A stretch of DNA of 45,703 bases from Clostridium thailandense (GTDB lineage: Bacteria; Bacillota; Clostridia; Clostridiales; Clostridiaceae). Both the position numbers and the translations under genes were made by a program. Of the stretch, positions 35,415-43,681 are shown in pieces; the first letter of the stretch is position 1; each line of letters starts with the position of its first letter. Under the pieces are notes generated by a model. The model made no database searches. It was not told where the DNA came from and worked only from the letters and a program-made list of their open reading frames with translations. The stretch is taken from NCBI RefSeq assembly GCF_019207025.1, contig NZ_JAEEGC010000132.1, positions 1 to 45,703 of the forward strand. Reading direction: 5' to 3'.

Positions 35415-35443
35415 TTTAGATATTACAAAAAATATAGTATAAT
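35415..35443 (+). promoter_or_regulatory. Sigma-A promoter of the first sigma-54 activator
   Basis: TTTAGA (35415-35420), a 17-nt spacer and TATAAT (35438-35443) are followed about 20 nt later by the start codon. The activator is thus made independently of the operons it may control. Confidence 0.6.
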
Positions 35444-35464
35444 CATGTAAAAGAGGTGGTGCTA

Positions 35465-36853
35465 ATGGAATGCGAAGATACACATGTTAAAAGTATATCT
35501 ATAGTAGAAAGCCTATTAAATAATGAATGCTTTGATAACCATTTTCAAGGATTATTAGCAATAGATTTAAAAGGAGAGGTATTCTTTTGCAATTCATTTT
35601 TTTTAAGTATATTTGGACTTTCAGAAAACCAAATTATTGGAAAGAAAATTAATGATGTAATTCCAAACTGCAGGCTCTATGACACTATAATTCAAGATTC
35701 TTCTCAATGGGGGGAGATATTGAGATTAAATAATAGAGAGTTTGTTATAGGTAGATATCCCTTAAAGGAGCAAGGACAAACTGTTGGAGCAGTTTTAAAA
35801 ACGTTGTTTCCAAATATGATTATAGCAAAAGAGGTCAGTAAAAAAATAGCTAACACAAATTGTTGGAATGATAGTAGCATTAAGTTGCATACTTGCATGG
35901 ATATAATTGGAGAATCAAGTGAAATGTTATTTACTAAAAAGCTTGCAAGGAGAGCTGCAAGATCTACCTCTAATCTTTTGGTTACAGGGGAAAGTGGTAC
36001 AGGTAAAAGTCTAATTGCAGAGGCTATACACAGCAGGTCTGTAAGAAGAGATGCACCTTTTATAAAAATAAACTGTGCAGCTATTCCAGAAACTTTATTG
36101 GAATCAGAACTTTTTGGATATGAGGAAGGCGCTTTTACTGGGGCAAGAAGGTCAGGCAAGGCTGGTAAATTTGAATTAGCTAAAGGTGGAACTATATTCT
36201 TAGATGAAATTGGTGATATGCCACTGCATATGCAGGCTAAGTTATTACAGGCGATTCAAGATAAACAGGTAGAAAGAGTAGGAGGAACAAAGACCATTTC
36301 TGTAGATATTAGAATTATTTCTGCCACAAATAAAAACTTAGAGAGTTTAGTTAAGGAAAATAAATTTAGAGAAGATTTATATTATAGACTTAAAGTATTA
36401 GAAATAAGAATGCCAGCATTAAGAGAAATAAAAGAAGATATTCCACTATATATAGAGTCTCTATTAGCGAAGATAAATAAAAAATTGAGTTCAGATGCAA
36501 TAGGAATAACAAATGAATCCTTAAAACTATTAAAAAGTTATAATTGGCCAGGAAATGTAAGGGAATTAGAAAATTTTTTAGAATTAGCAGTTAACTATAG
36601 TGATGAAGAGATTATAGATATAACAAAGCTGCCTGAAAAACCTTGGGATAAACAAAAGAGTATTATAGATACCAAAGGCATAAGTGAAATTTCTTCAAAA
36701 GATTACAACGAAATTATTGATAAAACAGAAATTCAGCTTATAATTGAAGCCATAAAAAAATGTAATGGAAATAAATCAAAAGCTGCTAAAATGCTGAATA
36801 TGCATAGATCTGTGTTATATAAAAAACTAAAAAGATTAAATATAAATTTGTAG
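35465..36853 (+). CDS. Sigma-54-dependent activator with one PAS domain
   Basis: A 462-residue enhancer-binding protein. The PAS-like sensor (about 20-115) is followed by the AAA+ sigma-54 interaction domain with Walker A GESGTGKS at 175-182, the sigma-54 contact loop GAFTGA at 222-227 and Walker [12 protein letters not shown]. The C-terminal Fis-type helix-turn-helix is NKSKAAKMLNMHRSVLYKKL. ATG 35465 follows AAGAGGTGG; an in-frame GTG at 35456 lies inside that site. It stands between the crt operon and the CoA-transferase genes, all of which have sigma-54 promoters, so it is the likely activator of one or both. Confidence 0.9.
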   Translation: MECEDTHVKSISIVESLLNNECFDNHFQGLLAIDLKGEVFFCNSFFLSIFGLSENQIIGKKINDVIPNCRLYDTIIQDSSQWGEILRLNNREFVIGRYPLKEQGQTVGAVLKTLFPNMIIAKEVSKKIANTNCWNDSSIKLHTCMDIIGESSEMLFTKKLARRAARSTSNLLVTGESGTGKSLIAEAIHSRSVRRDAPFIKINCAAIPETLLESELFGYEEGAFTGARRSGKAGKFELAKGGTIFLDEIGDMPLHMQAKLLQAIQDKQVERVGGTKTISVDIRIISATNKNLESLVKENKFREDLYYRLKVLEIRMPALREIKEDIPLYIESLLAKINKKLSSDAIGITNESLKLLKSYNWPGNVRELENFLELAVNYSDEEIIDITKLPEKPWDKQKSIIDTKGISEISSKDYNEIIDKTEIQLIIEAIKKCNGNKSKAAKMLNMHRSVLYKKLKRLNINL

Positions 36854-36865
36854 TTGTTGTCTTCG

Positions 36866-36913
36866 ATGTCCCTAAAGTGTACACTGATTTGTGCACTTTA
36901 GGGACATTTTTTA
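36866..36913 (+). terminator. Terminator after the first activator, containing two TGT-N11-ACA arms
   Basis: A 17-bp stem, ATGTCCCTAAAGTGTAC (36866-36882) with 36891-36907, has one wobble and runs into TTTTTT. Each arm also reads as TGT-N11-ACA (36867-36883 and 36890-36906), about 120-140 bp before the sigma-54 promoter at 37024, so it may double as an activator site. Confidence 0.8.
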
Positions 36914-37023
36914 TTGAAGGATAAGAATAAACAGTTGTTATTAAGACGTTTTAGGCAATTGGAAATTGATCAAATAGTCATTTATATTGCTTGCGAAGCA
37001 TGTTGTGTGAATTACCAAGATAA

Positions 37024-37039
37024 TGGCATATTAATTGCT
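37024..37039 (+). promoter_or_regulatory. Sigma-54 promoter of the CoA-transferase operon
   Basis: TGGCATA, TTAA, TTGCT (37024-37039) matches the -24/-12 consensus exactly. It lies 40 nt before the GTG start at 37079 and rules out longer in-frame starts such as 36914. Confidence 0.85.
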
Positions 37040-37078
37040 AAAGTTATAAGAGAAAATGTTTTTAAAGGAGGTTTTAAA

Positions 37079-37828
37079 GTGAAATCAAAAATAATGTCAA
37101 TTGATGAAGCACTAAGTATTGTTAAAGATGGTACAAAGCTAATGATGGGAGGGTTCCTAGATGTGGGATCACCATTAAAATGTATTGAAAAACTAATAGA
37201 ATTAGGTGTAAAGGATTTAACTTTAATTGCTGTAGCACCTGGATTAGATGGTTTTGGAAAAGCTATGTTATATAAAAATAAAATGGTGAAAGAACTTATT
37301 TCAAGTCATGTAGGAACAACTTCAGAATCTACAAAAGAGTATCTAGAAGGCAATTTGATAGTAAAAGAATTTTATCCTATGGGTACTTGGATGGAAAAAG
37401 TTCGTGCCGGAGCAGTGGGTCTTCCTGGAGTGTTAGTTCCAGTTGGTGTTGGTATATTAGAGGATCCAGAGTTGTTTCCACTTAGGAAAGAAACTAAGAA
37501 GGTTATCAATGTAGATGGAGTAGATTGTTTTGTTGAACCTGCCCTTACAGCTGAAGTATCAATAGTAAAAGCATGGAGAGCAGATGAGCTTGGAAATCTC
37601 CAGTATAGATATACTGGATTAAATAACAATCCTGAAATTGCAATGGCAGGAAAATACACCATTGCAGAAGTTAATGAAATAGTTCCAGTTGGAACAATAT
37701 TACCAGAATGTGTTGGAACTCCTGGAGTTTTTGTAAATGCAGTGGTTCAAGGCCATACGTTAGAAGAACAGCAAGATATCTATAGGAAGATGTGGCTTTC
37801 AAAAGGTAAATTAAGTAAGAATGAATAA
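37079..37828 (+). CDS. 3-oxoacid/acetate CoA-transferase subunit A
   Basis: A 249-residue alpha subunit of a family I CoA-transferase (AtoD/CtfA-like). The family start KIMSIDEALSIVKDGTKLMMGGF is present, with later VGLPGVLVPVGVG and FVEPALTAEVSIVKAWRADELGNLQYR. It is somewhat longer than C. acetobutylicum CtfA (about 218). With the beta subunit encoded 16 nt downstream it would move CoA between acetate, butyrate, acetoacetate or hydroxyacids; specificity cannot be read from the sequence. GTG 37079 has AAAGGAGG 7 nt upstream and sits just after the sigma-54 promoter. Confidence 0.87.
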   Translation: MKSKIMSIDEALSIVKDGTKLMMGGFLDVGSPLKCIEKLIELGVKDLTLIAVAPGLDGFGKAMLYKNKMVKELISSHVGTTSESTKEYLEGNLIVKEFYPMGTWMEKVRAGAVGLPGVLVPVGVGILEDPELFPLRKETKKVINVDGVDCFVEPALTAEVSIVKAWRADELGNLQYRYTGLNNNPEIAMAGKYTIAEVNEIVPVGTILPECVGTPGVFVNAVVQGHTLEEQQDIYRKMWLSKGKLSKNE

Positions 37829-37844
37829 TAAAGGAGGAACAAAC

Positions 37845-38507
37845 ATGGATGTTAGGGAAATAATTGCAAGAAGAGCAGCACAAGAATTTAAAAATGGAGA
37901 GGTTGTAAATTTAGGGTTTGGAATACCAACACAAGCTGTGAACTACCTTCCAGAAGGAGTAGAGATAATACTTCATTCAGAAAACGGTATTTTTGGATTT
38001 GGACCTAAACCAAGCTATGACAAAGCAGATTCTGATATGGCCAATGCAGGCTCAGAGCCAATAACCTTGCCTAAAGGTGCAGCAATAATGCCTTTAAATA
38101 TATCCCTAGGTGCTATGAGAAAAGGATATATAGATACAACAGTTTTAGGGGCGCTAGAAGTAGATCAGTATGGAAACGTAGCTAATTGGGCAACCAAAAG
38201 AAATGATTTGTGGTGGCCAGGTATTGGTGGAGCTATGGAACTGACCTATGGAACTAAAAAAATTGTAGCAGCTCTTGTCCATACAGATAAGAATGGAAAT
38301 TCAAAGATAGTAAAACAATGTACGCTACCCTTAACAGGAAAAAAATGTGTAAAAACAATTATTACAGATAAGGCTGTATTTGATGTAGGAGATAAGGTTC
38401 TAGTTTTGAGGGAGGTATTTCCAGGGTTAACAGTGGAAAATATAAAAGCAATAACTGAAGCAGATTTTGTTGTTTCTGAAAATTTAAAGGAAATGAATTT
38501 GAAATAA
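37845..38507 (+). CDS. 3-oxoacid/acetate CoA-transferase subunit B
   Basis: A 220-residue beta subunit (AtoA/CtfB-like) with the catalytic glutamate Glu46 in the active-site motif SENGIFGFG, the early FGIPTQAVNYLP and the late LPLTGKKCVKTIITDKAVF. AAAGGAGG precedes ATG 37845; the in-frame ATG at 37821 lies within the end of subunit A, before that site. It is co-transcribed with the A subunit and probably with the acyl-CoA dehydrogenase-like gene that follows. Confidence 0.88.
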   Translation: MDVREIIARRAAQEFKNGEVVNLGFGIPTQAVNYLPEGVEIILHSENGIFGFGPKPSYDKADSDMANAGSEPITLPKGAAIMPLNISLGAMRKGYIDTTVLGALEVDQYGNVANWATKRNDLWWPGIGGAMELTYGTKKIVAALVHTDKNGNSKIVKQCTLPLTGKKCVKTIITDKAVFDVGDKVLVLREVFPGLTVENIKAITEADFVVSENLKEMNLK

Positions 38508-38525
38508 GAATTGGGATGTGATTTG

Positions 38526-39665
38526 ATGAATATAAGCAAGAAAAAGTTGTTTTTAGATACTAAGGATTTTTGTGAAAATTATATTAAACCTATAGCAAAG
38601 CAACTAGATGAAATTAGTGAATTTCCTAAGGAACTCTTAAAACCTATGAGGGAACTTAAACTATTTTCTCTACATTATCCTAAAGAATATGGAGGTCTAG
38701 AATTAGATTATGAAACTTCCTTTGGAATTATAAGAGAAATTTCAAAATATAGTGCTGGTATCGGGCTGTTATATGCAGTTCATTGGATGGCAGCAGATGT
38801 ATTGATGAAATATGGAACAGAAAAGCAAAAAGATAAATACTTAAAAGATATTGTAGAAGGAAATAAAATTGCGGCTTATGCGATAAGTGAACCAGCTGCT
38901 GGGTCAGATGCTGCAGGTATAAAAGCAACTGCATCAAAGGATAAGGATCACTATATATTAAATGGAAATAAATATTTCTGTACAAATGGTAGTTTAGCTG
39001 ACATTTATATTGTAGCCTGCAAAACCGATGAAGAAAAAGGAGCTAAGGGTATTAGTTTATTTATTGTTGAAAAAGATACAAAAGGTTTGGAAATAACAAC
39101 TGTAATTGACAAGATGGGTTGTAGAAGTTCAGTAACTACGGATCTTGTATTAAAGGAATGCAGAATATCTTCTGAAGATATGATAGGAGAACAAGATAAG
39201 GGATTTAAAATTGCTATGGATGGGTTAGTAGGTGGAAGATTAGGCATGTGTGCAATTGGAATAGGAATAAGTGAAGCCGCACTTAATAAGGCAATTCATC
39301 ATTCTAATAATCGCATAGCTTTTGGTAAGCCAATAAGTAGTTTATATGCTATTCAGAGTAAGATTTCAGACATGTATATAAGGCTAGAAGCATGTAGATT
39401 ACTTTTCAAAAAGGCCTGTAAAGTAAGAGAAAGCAATAAGGACTATTCTATAGAAGCTTCGGTTGCAAAAGTATTCATTGGCGAAGCTGTAAATTTAATT
39501 TGTTATGAAGCCATTCAGATAATGGGTGGGCATGGGTATGTAAGAAATAATGAAGTAGAAAGACTTTATAGAGATGGTAGACTTATAGATATAGGTGTAG
39601 GAGCTAGTGAAGTTTTAAATATGGTTATAGGTAGCTCTATATTAAAAATGAATTCTGTAGACTAA
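38526..39665 (+). CDS. Acyl-CoA dehydrogenase-family protein lacking the usual catalytic Glu
   Basis: A 379-residue flavoprotein of the acyl-CoA dehydrogenase fold, with AYAISEPAAGSDAAGIKA, FCTNGSLADIYIV, NNRIAFGKPIS and MGGHGYVRNNEVERLYRDGRL. It aligns without gaps to Bcd (32265) at the C-terminus, but the base Glu363 of Bcd (YEGTS) is Val358 here (GVGAS). The alternative glutamate position used by isovaleryl-type enzymes, near GGRLGM, is Gly. So ordinary alpha-proton abstraction looks impaired. It may catalyse an unusual reaction, act with a substrate that supplies another base, or serve another role. The ribosome site (GGGATGTG) is weak. It follows subunit B by 18 nt. Confidence 0.8.
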   Translation: MNISKKKLFLDTKDFCENYIKPIAKQLDEISEFPKELLKPMRELKLFSLHYPKEYGGLELDYETSFGIIREISKYSAGIGLLYAVHWMAADVLMKYGTEKQKDKYLKDIVEGNKIAAYAISEPAAGSDAAGIKATASKDKDHYILNGNKYFCTNGSLADIYIVACKTDEEKGAKGISLFIVEKDTKGLEITTVIDKMGCRSSVTTDLVLKECRISSEDMIGEQDKGFKIAMDGLVGGRLGMCAIGIGISEAALNKAIHHSNNRIAFGKPISSLYAIQSKISDMYIRLEACRLLFKKACKVRESNKDYSIEASVAKVFIGEAVNLICYEAIQIMGGHGYVRNNEVERLYRDGRLIDIGVGASEVLNMVIGSSILKMNSVD

Positions 39666-39685
39666 TTTAAGATTTAGATAGTAAT

Positions 39686-39723
39686 AAACTGGCACTATGT
39701 AAAAGCATAGTACCAGTTTTTAT
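39686..39723 (+). terminator. Terminator of the CoA-transferase operon
   Basis: AAACTGGCACTATG (39686-39699) pairs with CATAGTACCAGTTT (39706-39719) with one mismatch and is followed by T-rich sequence. Confidence 0.8.
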
Positions 39724-39868
39724 TTAATGTTATAATATTATTATAAATTTTACTTGTTTAAAAAGCTTTTGAGACATCTGTTATGACTCCACTAAATATA
39801 TTGAAAAAATAAATAGCAAGAGTTTTGATTAATCGTATAAAATTATATTTTAAGAGGTGATATGTTTT

Positions 39869-41575
39869 ATGTTTTTTAAAGAATGTTTTCATTTGATGGC
39901 AGAAAATATAGATGAAGCTTTAATAGGAGTAGATAAAAATGGAATGTTATTTATTATAAATAAGAAAGCAGAGGATTTGCTCGGTATTAGTGCTGAAAAA
40001 GACATAGGTAAACATGTAGAAAAGGTTATACCTGAAACAAACTTACCTAGAGTGTTGAAAACTGGTGAGAATGAAATAAGTCAGAGATTCATTGCAAATA
40101 GTAGAGAGTTTATTACAAATAGAATTACTGTGATTATGGAAGAAAAAGTTGAAGGCGCAATAGCCATTTTTAGAGATATAACTGAGCATAAAAAATTACA
40201 AAAAGAACTGTATGATGATAAGCTATATATAGATATATTAAATACTATCATGGATACGCTTAATGAGTGTGTAGTTGTAATAGATGAAAAAGGACTAATT
40301 ACAATGATGAGTAAGGCTTATAAAGAGTTTTTGGGCTGCAGTAATCCAGAAGGTAAGCATGTAGAAGATATAATAGAGAATACTAGAATGTATAAGGTTA
40401 TACAAAGTGGTAACTTGGAACTAGGAGATGTTCAAGATATAAAGGGGAACAAAATGATTGCTATGCGTGTGCCTCTTAAAGAAGATGGCAAGGTTGTCGG
40501 TGCTGTAGGTAAAGTAATATTCAAAGACATTGGGGATTTCTATACCCTAAGTAAGAAGTTAAGCAACCTAGAGAAAGAGGTTGAGTTTTATAAGAATGAG
40601 CTTGGAAAAGAAAGAAAAGCAAAGTATTCTATTGAAAATATAATAGGAGATTCCCCAAGTGTACAAAAAGTGAAATCTTTAGTAAAGAGAGTTGCAAGAA
40701 CTAATTCTAATGTTTTAATAATTGGTGAAAGTGGCACGGGTAAGGAGTTATTTGCACATGCGATTCATAATGCAAGCAAACGAAATTTAGGTCCTTTTAT
40801 AAAGATAAATTGCGCGGCTATTCCATCTGAATTATTGGAAGCAGAATTGTTTGGTTATGAAGAAGGTGCTTTTACTGGAGCAAAAAAAACTGGTAAAAAG
40901 GGAAAATTTGAACTTGCTAATGGAGGAACTATATTTTTAGACGAAATAGGTGATATGCCTATGGAAATGCAGGTTAAGCTTTTAAGGGTAATTCAAGAAA
41001 GGGAAATTGAAAGAATAGGTGGAAATATATTAAAGGAAGTTGATGTTAGAATTATTGCAGCTACAAATAAAAATCTCGAAGATAGTGTTAAAGAGGGAAA
41101 GTTTAGAGAAGATTTATATTATAGACTTAACGTTATGAAAATCCCTTTACCTTCCTTAAGGGAAAGAAAAGAGGATATTCCGATGATAGCAAATTCATTA
41201 AGAATTAAAGTAGCTAATCGTTTAGGAGTATACGTAGAAGGAATATCTAAGGATGCACTAGATTGCTTAGTTAATTATGATTGGCCAGGAAACATTAGAG
41301 AACTTGAAAATGTTATTGAGAGAGCGGTAAATTTGTTAGATTCAGATTTAGTTATAAAATTAGAAAATCTTCCTGAAAGATTAGTAAAAAATAAATTTAA
41401 ACGTTATACTAATGAGGGAAAATATTTAAAGGATATAATCGAAGAAGTTGAAAAGGACGTAATTGAAGAATGCTTAAGAAAAAATAATTGGAATAAAAAT
41501 AGAACAGCTCAATTGCTTGGTATAAGCAGGGCTGGTTTATATAAGAAAATAGAAGAATATAAATTGGAAAGTTAA
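39869..41575 (+). CDS. Sigma-54-dependent activator with two PAS domains
   Basis: A 568-residue enhancer-binding protein. Two PAS domains (about 8-110, ending [11 protein letters not shown], and about 120-225) are followed by a short coiled coil. The AAA+ domain has Walker A GESGTGKE at 286-293, GAFTGA at 333-338 and [13 protein letters not shown], and the Fis-type helix-turn-helix reads [23 protein letters not shown] 39869 has AAGAGGTGA upstream; GTG 39857 overlaps that site. It is paralogous to the activator at 35465 and sits directly before the third sigma-54 promoter. Two activators with different sensors suggest separate signals or separate targets within one island. Confidence 0.9.
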   Translation: MFFKECFHLMAENIDEALIGVDKNGMLFIINKKAEDLLGISAEKDIGKHVEKVIPETNLPRVLKTGENEISQRFIANSREFITNRITVIMEEKVEGAIAIFRDITEHKKLQKELYDDKLYIDILNTIMDTLNECVVVIDEKGLITMMSKAYKEFLGCSNPEGKHVEDIIENTRMYKVIQSGNLELGDVQDIKGNKMIAMRVPLKEDGKVVGAVGKVIFKDIGDFYTLSKKLSNLEKEVEFYKNELGKERKAKYSIENIIGDSPSVQKVKSLVKRVARTNSNVLIIGESGTGKELFAHAIHNASKRNLGPFIKINCAAIPSELLEAELFGYEEGAFTGAKKTGKKGKFELANGGTIFLDEIGDMPMEMQVKLLRVIQEREIERIGGNILKEVDVRIIAATNKNLEDSVKEGKFREDLYYRLNVMKIPLPSLRERKEDIPMIANSLRIKVANRLGVYVEGISKDALDCLVNYDWPGNIRELENVIERAVNLLDSDLVIKLENLPERLVKNKFKRYTNEGKYLKDIIEEVEKDVIEECLRKNNWNKNRTAQLLGISRAGLYKKIEEYKLES

Positions 41576-41580
41576 ATTAT

Positions 41581-41630
41581 AAATTCTATGCTTATAGAGT
41601 TTCCAACCCTATAAGCATAGAATTTTTTTT
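41581..41630 (+). terminator. Terminator after the second activator
   Basis: AAATTCTATGCTTATAG (41581-41597) pairs perfectly with 41609-41625, running into eight T residues. Confidence 0.9.
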
Positions 41631-41677
41631 ATAAAGACTGTACATATATAAAATATAATCAATATTCTCAAAATTAA

Positions 41678-41711
41678 TGTAAAAAATATATACATGTAAA
41701 AAAAGTAGACA
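41678..41711 (+). promoter_or_regulatory. Tandem 17-mer TGT-N11-ACA pair, second set
   Basis: TGTAAAAAATATATACA (41678-41694) is followed directly by TGTAAAAAAAGTAGACA (41695-41711). The second copy differs from the first copy at 28308 by only two bases. The pair is 171 bp before the sigma-54 promoter at 41882. A looser third match, TGTATATTTTGTGTACA, lies at 41762-41778 within a hairpin. Confidence 0.65.
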
Positions 41712-41755
41712 TTGTTAAAAGTTAGTCAATGTAAGCGTTTTGATAAATAAGAGGT

Positions 41756-41791
41756 ATAAGGTGTATATTTTGTGTACATCTTATATTTTTA
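41756..41791 (+). terminator. Orphan terminator-like hairpin between activator sites and promoter
   Basis: Twelve pairs, two of them G-U (41756-41767 with 41773-41784), are followed by ATTTTTAT. The upstream gene already ends at 41581-41630. The crt operon has the same layout: site pair, hairpin, sigma-54 promoter. Confidence 0.5.
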
Positions 41792-41881
41792 TATAAAGTA
41801 TGTCTAAATTTTAATAATCTACAAGCCTTGATATTCAGGGTATTATAGTGATTTAAAGCAATATTAAAGTTATATTAAGCT

Positions 41882-41897
41882 TGGCATGACAATTGCT
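41882..41897 (+). promoter_or_regulatory. Sigma-54 promoter of the fused CoA-transferase gene
   Basis: TGGCATG, ACAA, TTGCT (41882-41897) matches the consensus exactly. It overlaps an in-frame ATG at 41886, which therefore cannot be the start; the start at 41943 follows a GAGGGGGT ribosome site. Confidence 0.88.
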
Positions 41898-41942
41898 ATA
41901 CATAATTACACAGGATCAATATTACGTAGAGGGGGTCAAAGA

Positions 41943-43496
41943 ATGAAATCAAAAGTTATCTCAAAAGAACAAGCTGTTAATCTGATAAAAGACGGAGCTA
42001 CTGTCGCAGTCGGCGGTTTTATTGGATGCGGTCATCCTGAAGAAATTACAATAGAAATAGAAAAACAATACTTGGAAAAACAGATTCCTAAAAATTTAAC
42101 ACTGGTCTACGCAGCTGGTCAGGGTGACAGCCAAAATAAGGGACTAAATCATCTAGGACATGAAGGATTAGTAAAAAAAGTAATAGGAGGTCATTGGGGA
42201 TTAGCTCCAAAGCTTCAAAAATTAGCTTTAGAAAATAAGATTGAAGCATATAACTTACCTCAGGGTGTTATATCGCATATGTATAGGGATATTGCTGCAG
42301 GAAAACCTGGTACGGTAACTCATGTTGGGTTGAAAACCTTTGTAGACCCAAGAATTGAAGGCGGTAAGCTTAATGAAGTAACAAAAGAGGATATAGTAAA
42401 GGTTGTTAACATTGAAGATAAAGAATACTTATTGTACAAAGCTTTTCCTATAGATGTTGTAATTTTAAGAGCTACTTATGCAGATGAAGATGGAAACGCA
42501 ACGTTAGAAAGAGAAGCAGCAACGCTAGATGGAACAGCAATGGCTCAAGCGGCTAAAAATTCTGGTGGAATAGTAATTTTACAAGTTGAGAAGATTGTAG
42601 CTAAAGGGTCACTAGATCCAAGAAAAGTTAAAATTCCAGGAGTATATGTTGATGCTATAGTTATGGCATCTCCACAAAATCATATGCAGACTTTTGGAGA
42701 AGCTTATAATCCATCCTATTGCGGAGACGTAAAACTACCAGTAGATTCGATAGCTACGATACCGCTAGATGAAAGAAAGGTAATAGCAAGAAGAGCAGCT
42801 ATGGAACTTGTGTCAAATGCAGTAACCAATTTAGGTATTGGAGTACCAGAAGGAGTAGCCATAGTTGCAAATGAAGAAGGTATTGGACATGAAATGACTT
42901 TAACTGTAGAGGCAGGAGGAATAGGTGGAGTGCCAGCAGGTGGATTAAGCTTTGGAGCTTCAATAAATCCAGAAAGCATACTAGATCAGGCAAGTCAATT
43001 CGATTTTTATGATGGTGGTGGATTGGATGTAGCTTTTTTAGGACTAGCTCAATGTGATAAACATGGAAATGTAAACGTTAGTAAATTCGGACCTAAAATC
43101 GCTGGCTGCGGAGGCTTTATTAATATCACTCAAAATGCTAAGAAAGTTGTATATTGTGGAACTTTTACTGCAGGTGGTTTAAAAGTGAAGGTGGCAGATG
43201 GAAGATTGACTATAGAGAAAGACGGAAAATTTAATAAGTTTTTAGATACAGTAGAACAGATTACTTTTAGCGGAGAATATGCTGTGGATATTGGACAACC
43301 AGTACTTTATATAACTGAAAGAGCAGTATTTAAGTTAACTCGGGAAGGTTTGATTTTAGAGGAAATTGCACCAGGGGTAGATTTAGAAAAGGATATATTG
43401 GCACATATGGATTTTAAACCAATAATATCTTCAGAATTAAAGATTATGAATGAAGATATATTCAGAGATGAATTAGTTGGAATAAAAATAGCTTAA
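41943..43496 (+). CDS. pct: Propionate/acetate CoA-transferase, fused alpha-beta
   Basis: A 517-residue family I CoA-transferase with both halves in one chain, as in Clostridium propionicum Pct and E. coli YdiF. The alpha half opens [28 protein letters not shown]. The beta half starts near [16 protein letters not shown] and carries the catalytic Glu323 in [14 protein letters not shown]. These enzymes have broad range over C2-C4 acids, including hydroxy acids and acrylate. The following permease gene suggests that the imported acid is its substrate. It is a second, distinct CoA-transferase in the same island as the two-subunit one at 37079. Confidence 0.9.
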   Translation: MKSKVISKEQAVNLIKDGATVAVGGFIGCGHPEEITIEIEKQYLEKQIPKNLTLVYAAGQGDSQNKGLNHLGHEGLVKKVIGGHWGLAPKLQKLALENKIEAYNLPQGVISHMYRDIAAGKPGTVTHVGLKTFVDPRIEGGKLNEVTKEDIVKVVNIEDKEYLLYKAFPIDVVILRATYADEDGNATLEREAATLDGTAMAQAAKNSGGIVILQVEKIVAKGSLDPRKVKIPGVYVDAIVMASPQNHMQTFGEAYNPSYCGDVKLPVDSIATIPLDERKVIARRAAMELVSNAVTNLGIGVPEGVAIVANEEGIGHEMTLTVEAGGIGGVPAGGLSFGASINPESILDQASQFDFYDGGGLDVAFLGLAQCDKHGNVNVSKFGPKIAGCGGFINITQNAKKVVYCGTFTAGGLKVKVADGRLTIEKDGKFNKFLDTVEQITFSGEYAVDIGQPVLYITERAVFKLTREGLILEEIAPGVDLEKDILAHMDFKPIISSELKIMNEDIFRDELVGIKIA

Positions 43497-43602
43497 TCTA
43501 TTATTAAGCTTTCAATCAATTATTTAAGTTCATTATATTTTTAAAGGAAAAAGAGAAAATACTAAATTTAACTTATTTTATTAAAATTAATGAAGTAAAT
43601 AT

Positions 43603-43658
43603 TCTTAGCTGCCAATAAGTAAATTATATATTTATGAGTATATGCTAGGCAGCTAAGA
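43603..43658 (+). other. 11-bp perfect inverted repeat in the permease leader
   Basis: TCTTAGCTGCC (43603-43613) pairs with GGCAGCTAAGA (43648-43658) across 34 nt of AT-rich sequence. It ends about 23 nt before the permease ATG, close to the GGAGG ribosome site. No T-run follows. No clear terminator lies between pct and the permease, so the two may be co-transcribed. Confidence 0.5.
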
Positions 43659-43681
43659 GAAAATAAATGGAGGTATTATAA

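Noticed and set aside
36975..36991. Second sigma-54-like sequence (AGTCATT-N4-TTGCT)
   Set aside because: It lacks the invariant GG of the -24 element; the exact match at 37024 is far better.
36914..37078. N-terminal extension of CoA-transferase subunit A by 55 codons
   Set aside because: The stretch contains the sigma-54 promoter, has no family similarity and precedes a strong ribosome site for GTG 37079.
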